A stretch of 64,000 nt of DNA from Thalassobius sp002708925 (GCF_049803795.1 NZ_JBNAGJ010000001.1:787052-851051), one strand, 5' to 3'. Counted from the first letter of the stretch, positions 9,385-20,103 are shown. Translations and numbers: made by a program. The notes: a model not told the origin generated them from the letters alone.

Positions 9385-9885
9385 ATGCGTATCGGTTTGT
9401 ATCCGGGGACGTTTGACCCGATCACATTGGGCCATATTGATATCATCCGGCGGTCGGCCAGCCTGGTGGACCGTCTGGTCATCGGAGTGGCGATCAACCG
9501 TGACAAGGGGCCTTTGTTCCCGCTGGAAGAACGCGTTGCGATGATAGAGGGCGAAATGGCCAAGCTGGTCGCCGAAACCGGCACCGAAATTGTTGTGCAT
9601 CCGTTCGAAAACCTGCTGATCGACTGCGCGCATGATGTGGGCGCACAGGTGATCGTGCGCGGCCTGCGCGCGGTGGCCGATTTCGAATATGAGTTTCAGA
9701 TGGTCGGCATGAACCGGGCGCTGGACAGCACGGTTGAGACGGTGTTCCTGATGGCCGAGGCCAAACATCAGGCGATTGCCTCGAAACTGGTGAAGGAAAT
9801 CGCGCGGCTGGACGGGGATGTGTCGAAATTCGTCACCCCCGCTGTACGAGAGAAACTGCTGGCCAAGCTGGGCAAGGCCGTCTGA
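9385..9885 (+). CDS. coaD: Phosphopantetheine adenylyltransferase
   Basis: Transfers AMP from ATP to 4'-phosphopantetheine, the fourth step of coenzyme A synthesis. The 166 residues start with YPGTFDPITLGHIDII, holding the nucleotidyltransferase T/HxGH-type motif. The conserved RGLRAVADFEYEFQM near residue 90 and VSKFVTPAVREKL at the C-terminus are also present. Length is normal. A GGGGAGGAG site precedes the ATG at 9385, and a strong terminator follows 17 bp after the stop. It may share a transcript with the upstream CBS gene, but the 74-bp gap with an inverted repeat leaves this open. Confidence 0.97.
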   Translation: MRIGLYPGTFDPITLGHIDIIRRSASLVDRLVIGVAINRDKGPLFPLEERVAMIEGEMAKLVAETGTEIVVHPFENLLIDCAHDVGAQVIVRGLRAVADFEYEFQMVGMNRALDSTVETVFLMAEAKHQAIASKLVKEIARLDGDVSKFVTPAVREKLLAKLGKAV

Positions 9886-9901
9886 AAACCTGACCGTCCG
9901 G

Positions 9902-9929
9902 CAAAGCCCCGCCCGGATGCGGGGCTTTG
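9902..9929. terminator. Terminator of coaD, possibly bidirectional
   Basis: An 11-bp stem CAAAGCCCCGC / GCGGGGCTTTG with loop CCGGAT, 16 bp past the coaD stop and 10 bp from the stop of the convergent hydrolase gene. Only a short T-rich tail (TGTTT) follows on the plus strand. Confidence 0.75.
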
Positions 9930-9939
9930 GTGTTTGGGG

Positions 9940-10878
9940 CTATGCCTGGCGTATAAAGGCCGCGGTCTGCGGAATGTGAGTCAGCGGCAGCATGTGGCCT
10001 CCGTCCAGCAGGTGCAGCTGAAACGCCGGGTGTTTGGCCACCAATGCCGTGCCGTGTTCGCGGTAATCCAGCACCTGATCCTGCCGCCCGTACAGAATCT
10101 GCACCGGCACCTGCATGGTCTCATAGCCTTTCAGCATGAATCCCAGGCTCTGCCCCGAGGCCAGAAAATCGCGCACTGTATTGCGAAAGGACACGGGCCG
10201 CAGCCCCAGCATCCCGCCCCCCTGCACCGCATAGTTCGCAGGCACCGGATCGGGGCCGAAAATCGCCGCCATGTTCTGCTCGGCCATTTTCATCGAGGTC
10301 GGAATCGCCAGCGTTTCCGACACCAGATTGCGCAGCCATCTGCGTGGCAGGTTCAGCCCGTTGAAGACCTCGGCCGGGGCAGAGGGCGGCATCGTCAGCG
10401 GGGCAAGAAGCGCCAGGCCTTTGATTTTATGGGGAAAATCTATCGCCAGACACAGGGCGATCGCCCCGCCCAGAGAATGGCCCACCACCAGGGGCTGTTG
10501 CAGGTCCAGCGCGTCGATCACCTCGGCCACCAGGGCAGCCTGGGCGCGGGGGCTGGCATCGGCGTCCTCGGGACGGTCGGACCAGCCCATGCCGGGGCGG
10601 TCAATCGCGATGACGCGGTGATCGCGGGCCAGATCGTCCGCCAGCCCGGTATCGAAATTGCCCAGCTGCGCGCCCAACCCGTGGATCATCAGCACCACCG
10701 GGCCGGCCCCCTTGTCGATATAATGCACCCGCCCCGAGGAAATCTGAATGAACTTGCCCCGCGGCGGCACGGCCTGCGCCACATTGGCCGCGGTTTTCTG
10801 CGTCAGGCGATAGTTCCAGCCCAGCCACGCGGCAGCGCCCAGAATGATCGCGGCCAGAATCCATAAAATGATCGACAT
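9940..10878 (-). CDS. Alpha/beta-fold hydrolase with N-terminal membrane anchor
   Basis: A 312-residue hydrolase. Residues 1-25 (IILWILAAIILGAAAWLGW) form one transmembrane helix or uncleaved signal anchor. The hydrolase core follows: VLMIHGLGAQ oxyanion region near 63, RPGMGWSDRP near 94, nucleophile elbow GHSLGGAIAL with the serine near 130, a late aspartate in YGRQDQVLDYREH and a histidine in DGGHMLPL. The catalytic triad is therefore complete. The substrate (ester, lactone or haloalkane-like) cannot be inferred. It is convergent with coaD and has its own promoter region at 10879-10957. Confidence 0.88.
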   Translation of the reverse strand: MSIILWILAAIILGAAAWLGWNYRLTQKTAANVAQAVPPRGKFIQISSGRVHYIDKGAGPVVLMIHGLGAQLGNFDTGLADDLARDHRVIAIDRPGMGWSDRPEDADASPRAQAALVAEVIDALDLQQPLVVGHSLGGAIALCLAIDFPHKIKGLALLAPLTMPPSAPAEVFNGLNLPRRWLRNLVSETLAIPTSMKMAEQNMAAIFGPDPVPANYAVQGGGMLGLRPVSFRNTVRDFLASGQSLGFMLKGYETMQVPVQILYGRQDQVLDYREHGTALVAKHPAFQLHLLDGGHMLPLTHIPQTAAFIRQA

Positions 10879-10957
10879 TTCACCCCCCCTTTTGGTGTTG
10901 CGTTTACGATAGGGGCAGGGCGGCGCGGCGCAAGCGACAGTTGCGTGAAACGTGACG

Positions 10958-11101
10958 TTACCGCCAGAAGGCCATGTATTCGATCAGATCCCACAGTTTC
11001 TTCATCACGAACAGGACCGATTTTCCCTCGTTCATGAAAATGTCCAGGGCAATCACGGCGGTGATGATCAGCGCCAGCACGGCGGCGATACGGTTTGTCA
11101 T
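10958..11101 (-). CDS. 47-residue membrane protein downstream of GAPDH
   Basis: Reads MTNRIAAVLALIITAVIALD, then IFMNEGKSVLFVMKKLWDLIEYMAFWR, ending at a TAA at 10958. Residues 5-23 form a single transmembrane helix, followed by a short amphipathic basic/aromatic tail ending in FWR. A GAGGTCC stretch lies just upstream of the ATG. It is on the same strand as the GAPDH gene, 83 bp beyond its stop. I recall similar tiny proteins next to GAPDH genes in related bacteria, so I regard it as real although no function is known. It is too short for most ORF callers. Confidence 0.7.
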   Translation of the reverse strand: MTNRIAAVLALIITAVIALDIFMNEGKSVLFVMKKLWDLIEYMAFWR

Positions 11102-11184
11102 CTGGACCTCGGGTTTGGGCGGGGAAATGAAAAGCGCTCCGGCAGACTATGCCGAAGCGCTTAGCGTCTCGCAAGAGAGAGGTT

Positions 11185-12186
11185 TTACAGCAATTTACCC
11201 ATTGCCACGGCCACGTCGGCCATCCGGCACGAGAAGCCCCACTCGTTATCGTACCAGGCCAGCACGCGGACCAGGCGCTTGCCGATGACTTTGGTCTGGT
11301 CCGCCGCGAAATACGAGCTTTCCGAGCTGTGGTTGAAATCGACCGAGACCAGTTTTTCCTCGGTGTAGCCCAGGATGCCTTTCAGCGGGCCCGCGGCGGC
11401 TTCGGCCATGACGGCGTTGATGTCGGCCTCGGTCACGTCTTTTTTCGCAACAAAGGTCAGGTCCACGGCGGACACGTTCGGCGTGGGCACGCGGATGGCC
11501 GAGCCGTCCAGGATGCCGTTCAGTTCAGGCAGCACCAGACCCACGGCCTTGGCCGCGCCGGTCGAGGTGGGGATCATCGACATCGCGGCGGCACGGGCGC
11601 GGTACAGATCCTTGTGGCGGCGGTCCAGGGTGGGCTGGTCGCCGGTGTAGCTGTGGATCGTGGTCATGATGCCGCTTTCGATGCCGACGCTGTTGTTCAG
11701 CACCTTGGCAACGGGGGCCAGGCAGTTGGTGGTGCACGACCCGTTCGAGATCATGGTGTCGCCAGCGGCCAGCTGATCGTCATTCACGCCCATCACGATG
11801 GTTTTCTGTACGTTCTTGGCGGGGGCCGAGATCAGAACCGACTTGGCGCCGCGCTCGATGTGCTTTTGCGCTTTCTCACCGTCGTTGAATTTGCCGGTGC
11901 ATTCCAGCAGCACGTCAACGCCGGTCCAGTCCAGCGCGTCCATGTCATAGGTCGATTGCACCTCGAAGGCACCGCGGCCCATGTCCATGGTGCCGTCGCC
12001 GATGGTCACGTCATTGGGGAAACGCCCATGCACGGAGTCATAGCGGATCAGATGCGCAGCGGTGTCCAGCGGGCCGGTGGCGTTGATTTTGACCACCTTG
12101 ATGTCTTCGCGCGCGCTTTCGGCAATGTGGGAAAGAGTGCAGCGGCCAATCCGGCCAAATCCGTTAACACCGACGGTGATGGTCAT
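11185..12186 (-). CDS. gap: Glyceraldehyde-3-phosphate dehydrogenase, type I, GapB-like
   Basis: Interconverts glyceraldehyde-3-phosphate and 1,3-bisphosphoglycerate. The 333 residues show GVNGFGRIGRCTLSHI (Rossmann), the catalytic SNGSCTTNCLAP with its cysteine near 152, and C-terminal WYDNEWGFSCRM. At the position of the acidic residue that normally grips the NAD ribose (VxINDx) this protein reads KINATGPL, like the INAS of NADP-preferring Bacillus GapB. GKFNDGEKAQKHI also resembles GapB. I infer a gluconeogenic or Calvin-type NADP-tolerant enzyme, not proved. The ATG at 12186 has an AGGAGT site; the longer frame is not used. Confidence 0.96.
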   Translation of the reverse strand: MTITVGVNGFGRIGRCTLSHIAESAREDIKVVKINATGPLDTAAHLIRYDSVHGRFPNDVTIGDGTMDMGRGAFEVQSTYDMDALDWTGVDVLLECTGKFNDGEKAQKHIERGAKSVLISAPAKNVQKTIVMGVNDDQLAAGDTMISNGSCTTNCLAPVAKVLNNSVGIESGIMTTIHSYTGDQPTLDRRHKDLYRARAAAMSMIPTSTGAAKAVGLVLPELNGILDGSAIRVPTPNVSAVDLTFVAKKDVTEADINAVMAEAAAGPLKGILGYTEEKLVSVDFNHSSESSYFAADQTKVIGKRLVRVLAWYDNEWGFSCRMADVAVAMGKLL

Positions 12187-12383
12187 AATTTCAACTCCTG
12201 AAGAGAAATGATTTTCGCGCGTCGTATAGCCGCCCGTAGCGGCTGCCGAAAGGTGAAAAATGCCGCAAAACAAGGGTGTTAGCGCAAACCCGCCGTGGTT
12301 GCGCTAACGTCTGCCCGTCAAACGGACTTGTTCCGCGCAACGGTTCGGTTAGATTGGCCGCAAATACAGGTTTGAGGTGCAGC

Positions 12384-13352
12384 ATGAGTGGTCTTCTGGC
12401 TCTTTTGGATGACGTGGCGGGCATTGCCAAAGTGGCAGCCGCCAGCGTGGATGATGTGGCGGCCGCCGCCGGTAAGGTGGGGGCCAAGACGGCAGGCGTG
12501 CTGATCGACGACGCGGCGGTCACCCCGAAATACCTTCAGGGTTTCGCCCCCGCGCGCGAATTGCCGATCATCTGGCGGATTGCCCGTGGCTCGTTCTTTA
12601 ACAAGCTGGTGATCTTGCTGCCGGTGGCGATGCTGCTGTCGAATTTTGCCCCCTGGCTGATCACGCCCCTGTTGATGCTGGGCGGGTCTTACCTGTGTTT
12701 CGAAGGGGCCGAGAAAATCTTCCACGCGCTGTTCCCCCACGCGGACAAACATGTGGAACAGGATATGGATATCAAAGACCCCAGCCACCTGGAACAACAG
12801 AAGGTCGCAGGCGCCATCAAGACCGATTTCATTCTCTCGGCCGAGATCATGACCATCGCCCTGTCCGCTGTCCCCCAGGGCAACATCTGGATGGAGGCCG
12901 CCACGCTGGCCGTCGTCGGAATCGGGGTCACGATCGCCGTCTACGGCTCGGTGGCGCTGATCGTCAAAATGGATGACGTCGGGCTGTTCATGGCGAAAAA
13001 CGCCCGCACCGGACTGGCGCGCGGCCTGGGCCGGGGGCTGGTCAAAGGCATGCCGCTTCTGATGAAACTGCTTTCTGTCGTGGGCACGGCGGCGATGCTG
13101 TGGGTGGGCGGCTCGATCGTCATCCACGGGCTGCACGATCTGGGTCTGCACCACCCCTACGAGGACATCCACCACCTGGCCCAGATCGCCGCAGATGGGG
13201 TGTCCCAGCCCCTGATGGGCTTTGCCAAATGGGCCGTGACCGCCCTGTGCGATGGCATTCTGGGCCTGCTTTACGGCCTCTTGCTGATCCCCGTGGCCAC
13301 CCGCATCGTCTCGCCATTGATCGGTGCGTTTACCGGCTCCAAAGCCAGCTAA
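12384..13352 (+). CDS. DUF808 inner-membrane protein (YedI-like)
   Basis: A 322-residue integral membrane protein. It begins MSGLLALLDDVAGIAKVAAA, the DUF808 hallmark, with AGVLIDDAAVTPKYLQGF near residue 38. Predicted membrane spans lie near residues 75-95, 95-110, 160-200, 235-260 and 285-315. A GGAEKIFH-like segment (SYLCFEGAEKIFHALFPH) near 115 is also family-typical. The function is unknown; E. coli YedI is a homologue. The ATG at 12384 is chosen because the family N-terminus starts there; the in-frame extension back to 12276 has no support. It stands divergent from gap (197 bp), alone on its strand. Confidence 0.9.
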   Translation: MSGLLALLDDVAGIAKVAAASVDDVAAAAGKVGAKTAGVLIDDAAVTPKYLQGFAPARELPIIWRIARGSFFNKLVILLPVAMLLSNFAPWLITPLLMLGGSYLCFEGAEKIFHALFPHADKHVEQDMDIKDPSHLEQQKVAGAIKTDFILSAEIMTIALSAVPQGNIWMEAATLAVVGIGVTIAVYGSVALIVKMDDVGLFMAKNARTGLARGLGRGLVKGMPLLMKLLSVVGTAAMLWVGGSIVIHGLHDLGLHHPYEDIHHLAQIAADGVSQPLMGFAKWAVTALCDGILGLLYGLLLIPVATRIVSPLIGAFTGSKAS

Positions 13353-13356
13353 GCCT

Positions 13357-13378
13357 TTCTTTGCTCTGGACAATACTC
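13357..13378 (-). repeat. Dispersed intergenic repeat, copy 2
   Basis: Read on the minus strand it is GAGTATT-GTCCAGAG-CAAAGAA, one base longer than the other copies. It starts 5 bp after the DUF808 stop. GC-rich hairpins follow at 13413-13430 (GAGGGGGC/GCCCCCTC) and around 13470-13482, all without a coding frame. Confidence 0.65.
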
Positions 13379-13569
13379 CGGGGGTGAAGGGCCGCAATCG
13401 TGATTGTGGCCCGAGGGGGCTGGCCCCCTCATTTGCCAGTTGAGGCTGCCCCCCCCAGTTGTCCTGCGGGGGCCGCCCCCAGCTTTATTTACACCGGGTA
13501 ACGGCCCGCCTCATGGCCGCATAGAGCCCCCGTCCTTCCCCCGCACATGCCCCTCGTCTCTTTCAACGA

Positions 13570-13599
13570 AAAACACCGCGCTTTTCAGCGCGGTGTTTT
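13570..13599 (-). terminator. Terminator of transketolase gene
   Basis: A 12-bp stem AAAACACCGCGC / GCGCGGTGTTTT with a six-base loop, 22 bp beyond the tkt stop in the direction of transcription, with T-rich flank on the minus strand. Confidence 0.8.
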
Positions 13600-13621
13600 C
13601 TTTCGCCTTACGGTCAGCGCC

Positions 13622-15640
13622 TTACTTGAGCAGCGCCTTGGCTTTCTCGGCCACGGCCTGGGCGGTGATGCCGAACTTTTCGTACAGCACATTGGCCGGA
13701 GCCGACGCCCCAAACGAGGACATGCCCACGAACCCGGCCTTTGCTTCGCGGCCGCGCTCGCCCAGCAGCCATTTGTCCCAGCCCTGACGCACACCGGCCT
13801 CAACCGCCACACGCACGGGGCCGGCGGGCAGAACGCGCTTGCGATAGGCCTCGTCCTGCGCCTCGAACAGCTCCATGCAGGGCATGGACACAACGCGCGT
13901 GCCGATCCCTTCGGCTTGCAGAATGTCGCGGGCTTTCAGTGCGATTTCCACCTCGGATCCGGTGGCGATCAGGATCGCCTGACGCTTGCCCTCGGCCTCG
14001 GCCAGAACATAGGCGCCCTGGGCGACCAGGTTCTTCTGCGTGTGTTTGACACGCACGGTGGGCAGGCCTTGACGGGTCAGCGACAGCACCGAGGGCGTCT
14101 CTTTCGAGGTCAGCGCGATTTCCCAGGACTCGGCGGTTTCCACGGTGTCGCAGGGGCGGAACACATAGGTGTTCGGCGTGGCGCGGCTGATGGCGACATG
14201 TTCCACCGGCTGGTGGGTGGGGCCGTCCTCGCCCAGGCCGATGCTGTCATGGGTCATCACAAACACCGACGGAATCCGCATCAGCGCGGCCAGGCGCATG
14301 GCGGGGCGGGCATAATCGGTAAACGCCATGAACGTGCCGCCATATGGGCGCATCCCGCCATGCAGCGCCATGCCGTTCATCGCGGCGGCCATGCCGTGTT
14401 CGCGGATGCCCCAGTGGATGTAGCGGCCCTTGCGGTTGTCCAGATCGAAGATGCCCAGATCGCCGGTTTTCGTATTGTTCGAGCCCGTCAGGTCGGCCGA
14501 GCCGCCCACGGTTTCGGGCATGATCGGGTTGACGACCTCCAGCACGATCTCGCTGGATTTGCGGGTGGCGTATTTGGGCTGTTCCTCGGCGATCTGGCGT
14601 TTCAGAGCGCGAATGGCACCGGGCAGTTTCTTGGGGGCGTCCAGCGCGTACATGCGGCTGAATTCGGCCTGTTTACGCTCTGAGATCGAGGCCAGGCGGT
14701 CCTCCCATTCGGCACGATCCGCCGCGCCGCGCGATCCGATGGCTTCCCAAGAGGATTTGATGTCGGCGGGCACTTCGAACGGGCCCGAGGCCCAGCCGTA
14801 GGCTTCCTTGGTGTCGGCGATCAGCTGCGGGTCGGTCAGCGCGCCATGCCCCTTCGAGGTATCCTGCGCCGCCGAGCCCAGGGCGATATGCGTCTTGCAC
14901 GCGATCATCGAGGGCTTGCCCGTCGATTTGGCCTTGGCGATGGCGGCGTCGATGGCCTCGGGGTCGTGGCCGTCGATTTCCTGCACATGCCAGCCCGACG
15001 CCTTGAAACGCTGCACCTGATCGGTGCGGTCGGCCAGATCCACGGTGCCGTCGATGGTGATGTTATTGTCGTCCCACAGCACGATCAGCTTGCTCAGCTG
15101 GTGACGTCCGGCCAGGCCGATGGCCTCTTGGCTGACGCCCTCCATCAGGCAGCCGTCGCCGGCGATCACATAGGTGTAGTGATCCACGATCTTCTTACCG
15201 AAGCGGGCGCGCTGGATTTCCTCGGCCATGGCAAAGCCCACAGCGTTCGAGATCCCCTGACCCAGCGGGCCGGTGGTGGTCTCGATCCCTTCGGCGTGGC
15301 CGTATTCGGGATGCCCGGCGGTCTTTGCGCCCCACTGACGGAAATTGCGCAGCTCATCCAGGGTGATGTCTTGATAGCCGGTCAGATACAGCAGCGAATA
15401 CAGCAGCATCGAGCCATGCCCCGCCGACAGGATGAAACGGTCCCGATCCGGCCAGCGCGGGGCCGAGGCATCGAATTTCAGGTGTTTCTCGAACAGGACG
15501 GTGGCAACGTCCGCCATGCCCATCGGCATTCCCGAGTGGCCGGAATTTGCAGCATGGATGGCATCCAGGGTCAGCGCGCGGATGGCGGCGGCTTTGAACC
15601 AGTGGTCGGGGTTGGTATTACGCAGTGCAGTGATATCCAC
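13622..15640 (-). CDS. tkt: Transketolase
   Basis: Thiamine-diphosphate enzyme moving two-carbon units in the pentose phosphate or Calvin pathway. The 672 residues match the family. Motifs are AANSGHSGMPMGMADVA near 30, the ThDP/Mg segment GDGCLMEGVSQEA near 155 with DNNITIDG, GGSADLTGSN near 375, and DSIGLGEDGPTHQPVEH near 460. The start at 15640 is a GTG with an AAGGAAT site 8 bp upstream; no ATG near the N-terminus fits. It is divergent from the coiled-coil gene and zapA, with a 213-bp shared upstream region. The nearby GAPDH gene suggests a sugar-phosphate cluster. Confidence 0.97.
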   Translation of the reverse strand: MDITALRNTNPDHWFKAAAIRALTLDAIHAANSGHSGMPMGMADVATVLFEKHLKFDASAPRWPDRDRFILSAGHGSMLLYSLLYLTGYQDITLDELRNFRQWGAKTAGHPEYGHAEGIETTTGPLGQGISNAVGFAMAEEIQRARFGKKIVDHYTYVIAGDGCLMEGVSQEAIGLAGRHQLSKLIVLWDDNNITIDGTVDLADRTDQVQRFKASGWHVQEIDGHDPEAIDAAIAKAKSTGKPSMIACKTHIALGSAAQDTSKGHGALTDPQLIADTKEAYGWASGPFEVPADIKSSWEAIGSRGAADRAEWEDRLASISERKQAEFSRMYALDAPKKLPGAIRALKRQIAEEQPKYATRKSSEIVLEVVNPIMPETVGGSADLTGSNNTKTGDLGIFDLDNRKGRYIHWGIREHGMAAAMNGMALHGGMRPYGGTFMAFTDYARPAMRLAALMRIPSVFVMTHDSIGLGEDGPTHQPVEHVAISRATPNTYVFRPCDTVETAESWEIALTSKETPSVLSLTRQGLPTVRVKHTQKNLVAQGAYVLAEAEGKRQAILIATGSEVEIALKARDILQAEGIGTRVVSMPCMELFEAQDEAYRKRVLPAGPVRVAVEAGVRQGWDKWLLGERGREAKAGFVGMSSFGASAPANVLYEKFGITAQAVAEKAKALLK

Positions 15641-15853
15641 GGCGATATTCCTTTGATCGAGGTATGTGAGCTTAGACGCTCAATACCAGCCCGTGGCCAG
15701 AGTGCAAGACTGCCGTCTAAACCATAAGGCCGGAAGGGGGCGCATTTTGGGGTCTGTTTGGGTAAACTTGGCGCAAAGCACGGCCAATTTGATTCGCGCA
15801 GGCCAATTTCGCGCGCGGGTCCGGGGTCTCAGAAAAACTGAAGGTTGAGGGTT

Positions 15854-16444
15854 ATGAGCGACATCAGCGCATTGGAAGGCCGGATAACAGCGGCACTGGA
15901 TCGCATCGCAAAAGGGCTGGATGGGTTGCCGACGGCCGATGACGGCGCGGCCGAGGCAGAGGCTGCGGCTCAGGCTCAGGCTGTGGCCGAGACGGAAATC
16001 GCCGGGCTGAAACAGGCCCTTGAGGAAGAGCGCACGGTGACCTCTCAGCTAGAGGAGCGGGTCAAGGCGATCAAAGACAAGCTGGACGCGCGGATGCAAG
16101 AGATGCAGGGCGCGCTGGCCGAGGCACAGGGCTCGGTTACGGCGATGGACACTGAATTGCAGCAGCTGCGCGAGGTGAACGAGGCCCTGCGTGCCAGCAA
16201 TATCGCGCTGCGCGATGCCAATGCCGCCGGTCTGGCCGATCCCGAACTGATCAACGCAGCCCTGCTGGCCGAGCTGGACGCCCTGCGCGCCGGGCGTGCC
16301 ACCGATGCGGCTGAAATGGGCGCGGTGCTGACGCAGCTGGACGCGCTTTTGGGCGATGGCCCTGCTGATGATGCGGCGGTTGATACGCCTGTCGCCGATG
16401 CCCCAACCCCAGATGCCCCAGCCGAACAAAAAGGAGAGGCCTGA
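15854..16444 (+). CDS. Coiled-coil protein upstream of ZapA, function unknown
   Basis: A 196-residue soluble protein rich in Ala, Glu and Gln. Residues about 35-110 (for example LKQALEEERTVTSQLEERV) and 115-150 have coiled-coil heptad character, and the last 30 residues form a Pro/Asp/Ala tail. No enzymatic motif is visible. Its TGA stop overlaps the zapA ATG by one base at 16444, so the two are translationally coupled and probably function together, perhaps at the divisome. The ATG at 15854 follows a GGTTGAGGG site; the frame from 15845 begins at an upstream in-frame ATG with poorer spacing. Confidence 0.8.
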   Translation: MSDISALEGRITAALDRIAKGLDGLPTADDGAAEAEAAAQAQAVAETEIAGLKQALEEERTVTSQLEERVKAIKDKLDARMQEMQGALAEAQGSVTAMDTELQQLREVNEALRASNIALRDANAAGLADPELINAALLAELDALRAGRATDAAEMGAVLTQLDALLGDGPADDAAVDTPVADAPTPDAPAEQKGEA

Positions 16445-16851
16445 TGCCCGAAGTGGAAATCAAGATCGGCGGACGGGGGTTTGACGTCTCTTGCCAGCCC
16501 GGAGAAGAGGATTACCTGCACGCCGCCGCCAAGATGCTGGATGACGAGGCCCAGGCCCTGGCCGCTCAGATCGGGCGTCTGCCCGAGCCCCGGATGCTGT
16601 TGATGGCCGGCCTGATGCTGGCCGACCGCACCGCAGGTTTGCAGGATCGCCTGAACGACATGACCGCCCAGCTGGACGAATTGCAGACCGAACTGGAGCA
16701 GCTGAAAAACGCCCCCGCGCCCGAACCGCAGCGCATCGAGGTGCCCGTCGTACCTGAAAGCGTGATGGAAACCCTGGCCGAGGTTGCCGCCCGCGCCGAA
16801 GCGCTGGCCGCGCAGGTGGATGAAGCCGCGGATGTGACAGCAGGCACCTAA
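16444..16851 (+). CDS. zapA: Cell division protein ZapA
   Basis: ZapA binds and bundles FtsZ at the division ring. The 135-residue protein starts MPEVEIKIGGRGFDVSCQPG, the family beta-hairpin, followed by EEDYLHAAAKMLDDEAQAL and a long C-terminal coiled coil (LQDRLNDMTAQLDELQTELEQL, about residues 60-85). Alphaproteobacterial ZapA has an extra C-terminal Ala/Pro extension as here (residues 90-135). The start overlaps the preceding stop. A terminator follows 19 bp after its stop. No 6S RNA could be placed in the 68-bp gap downstream. Confidence 0.93.
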   Translation: MPEVEIKIGGRGFDVSCQPGEEDYLHAAAKMLDDEAQALAAQIGRLPEPRMLLMAGLMLADRTAGLQDRLNDMTAQLDELQTELEQLKNAPAPEPQRIEVPVVPESVMETLAEVAARAEALAAQVDEAADVTAGT

Positions 16852-16870
16852 GCCTATCTGTATAAACGTA

Positions 16871-16902
16871 AAAAGGCGCGTACCGCAGGGGCCGCGCCTT
16901 TT
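16871..16902. terminator. Bidirectional terminator between zapA and grxD
   Basis: A 10-bp stem AAAAGGCGCG / CGCGCCTTTT with a 12-base loop between convergent stops at 16851 and 16920. The A-run and T-run on both sides suit termination from either direction. Confidence 0.8.
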
Positions 16903-16919
16903 GTGTCTATACGCCGGAT

Positions 16920-17282
16920 TTACGCGTTCGCTTCGCGGATCTTGTCGGCGGCTTCTTTGTTATAGCCCACTCCGTTTTCGTCAAACAGCGTGTCCAGCTC
17001 GCCGGATAGGGTCATTTCAGTGATGATGTCGCAGCCGCCCACGAATTCGCCCTTCACATAGAGCTGCGGAATGGTCGGCCAGTCCGAATAATCCTTGATA
17101 CCCTGGCGGATTTCCTCGTCCGCCAGCACGTTCACATCGGCATAGTCCACACCCATGTAGTTCAGCACTCCGGCCACGCGGCTGGAGAACCCACATTGCG
17201 GCATGTCCTTGGTGCCCTTCATATACAGCACCACGTCATTGGCTTTGACGGTTTCGTCGATACGGGTGTTTGCGTCAGTCAT
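16920..17282 (-). CDS. grxD: Monothiol glutaredoxin, Grx4 type
   Basis: Carries and delivers [2Fe-2S] clusters in partnership with BolA proteins. The 120 residues contain the monothiol active site QCGFSSRVAG (single cysteine, near residue 30), the glutathione-binding WPTIPQLYVKGEFVGGCDI near 70-88, and a typical charged N-terminus. An AAAAGGAAA site precedes the ATG at 17282. The bolA gene lies 39 bp upstream on the same strand, and purL beyond it; this neighbour pair supports an iron-sulfur role rather than general thiol reduction. Confidence 0.95.
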   Translation of the reverse strand: MTDANTRIDETVKANDVVLYMKGTKDMPQCGFSSRVAGVLNYMGVDYADVNVLADEEIRQGIKDYSDWPTIPQLYVKGEFVGGCDIITEMTLSGELDTLFDENGVGYNKEAADKIREANA

Positions 17283-17321
17283 TTACGTTTCCTTTTAGGC
17301 CCTTAGGGTGCGTTCTTAATG

Positions 17322-17558
17322 TTATTCCGGAGCGCGGGTGGTCAGCGCCAGCGCGTGCAATTCGCCGTCAGGGCCGTCCATCTTGCCCTTCAGCGCGGCG
17401 TAAACCGCGCGTTGCTGCTGCACCCGGTTTTTCCCACGAAAGCTCTCGTCCACGACCATGGCGGACATGTGGCGGCCATCGCTGCCCTCGACCGCGATCT
17501 GGGCGTTGGGGAAGCTTTCGCGAAGGATTTCTTCGAGTTCCTGGGCGTGAACGGGCAT
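17322..17558 (-). CDS. BolA-family protein
   Basis: A 78-residue BolA/IbaG-like protein, partner of the CGFS glutaredoxin in iron-sulfur cluster trafficking. It shows the family segments ILRESFPNAQIAVEG, GRHMSAMVVDESFRGKNRVQQQRAVYAAL with the conserved histidine after DG, and the C-terminal ELHALALTT containing the conserved second histidine. The start at 17558 has a GGAGACA site. It is the middle gene of the same-strand row purL, bolA, grxD, though a terminator at 17656-17688 separates it from purL. Confidence 0.93.
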   Translation of the reverse strand: MPVHAQELEEILRESFPNAQIAVEGSDGRHMSAMVVDESFRGKNRVQQQRAVYAALKGKMDGPDGELHALALTTRAPE

Positions 17559-17655
17559 TGATGTCTCCGGCTGAGTTCTGTCTTGGGGTGAATCTAGGGC
17601 GCGGGGCAGGGCTGTGCAAGTCGTCTGACCCCGGTTCGGCCTGCGCGCCAGAAAA

Positions 17656-17688
17656 AAGGGCCGCAGCAGGAAGATTTGCGCGGCCCTT
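17656..17688 (-). terminator. Terminator of purL
   Basis: A 9-bp stem AAGGGCCGC / GCGGCCCTT lies 22 bp past the purL stop; read on the minus strand it ends with a run of six T. The downstream bolA start is 98 bp further, so bolA-grxD may have their own promoter or live on read-through. Confidence 0.8.
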
Positions 17689-17709
17689 GGAATGTCAGAT
17701 GGTCAGGGG

Positions 17710-19869
<2,160 letters not shown>

Positions 19870-20103
19870 GTCTCTCTCCGCAGGCGCGATGTTTGGGCGT
19901 TCTTTAGGCCATCCGAGGGCAGGGGAAAAGAGGCAAGCCAACATGTTTATAGCGTGGGGCTGATGCAATGGGCGTTTTGCGGGCCAAGTCAGGGGCGCTC
20001 AGGGGGGGGGGCTCAGGTTAGGCAGAGCGGGGCCGGCGCTGCCATGGCCCCTGGCAGGGCAGGCGCGCAAATCCGATTCGGCCCGCGCTGTCTGGCACCG
20101 GCG

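Noticed and set aside
16852..16919. 6S RNA next to zapA
   Set aside because: Only 68 bp between zapA and grxD, mostly a terminator; too short for 6S RNA.
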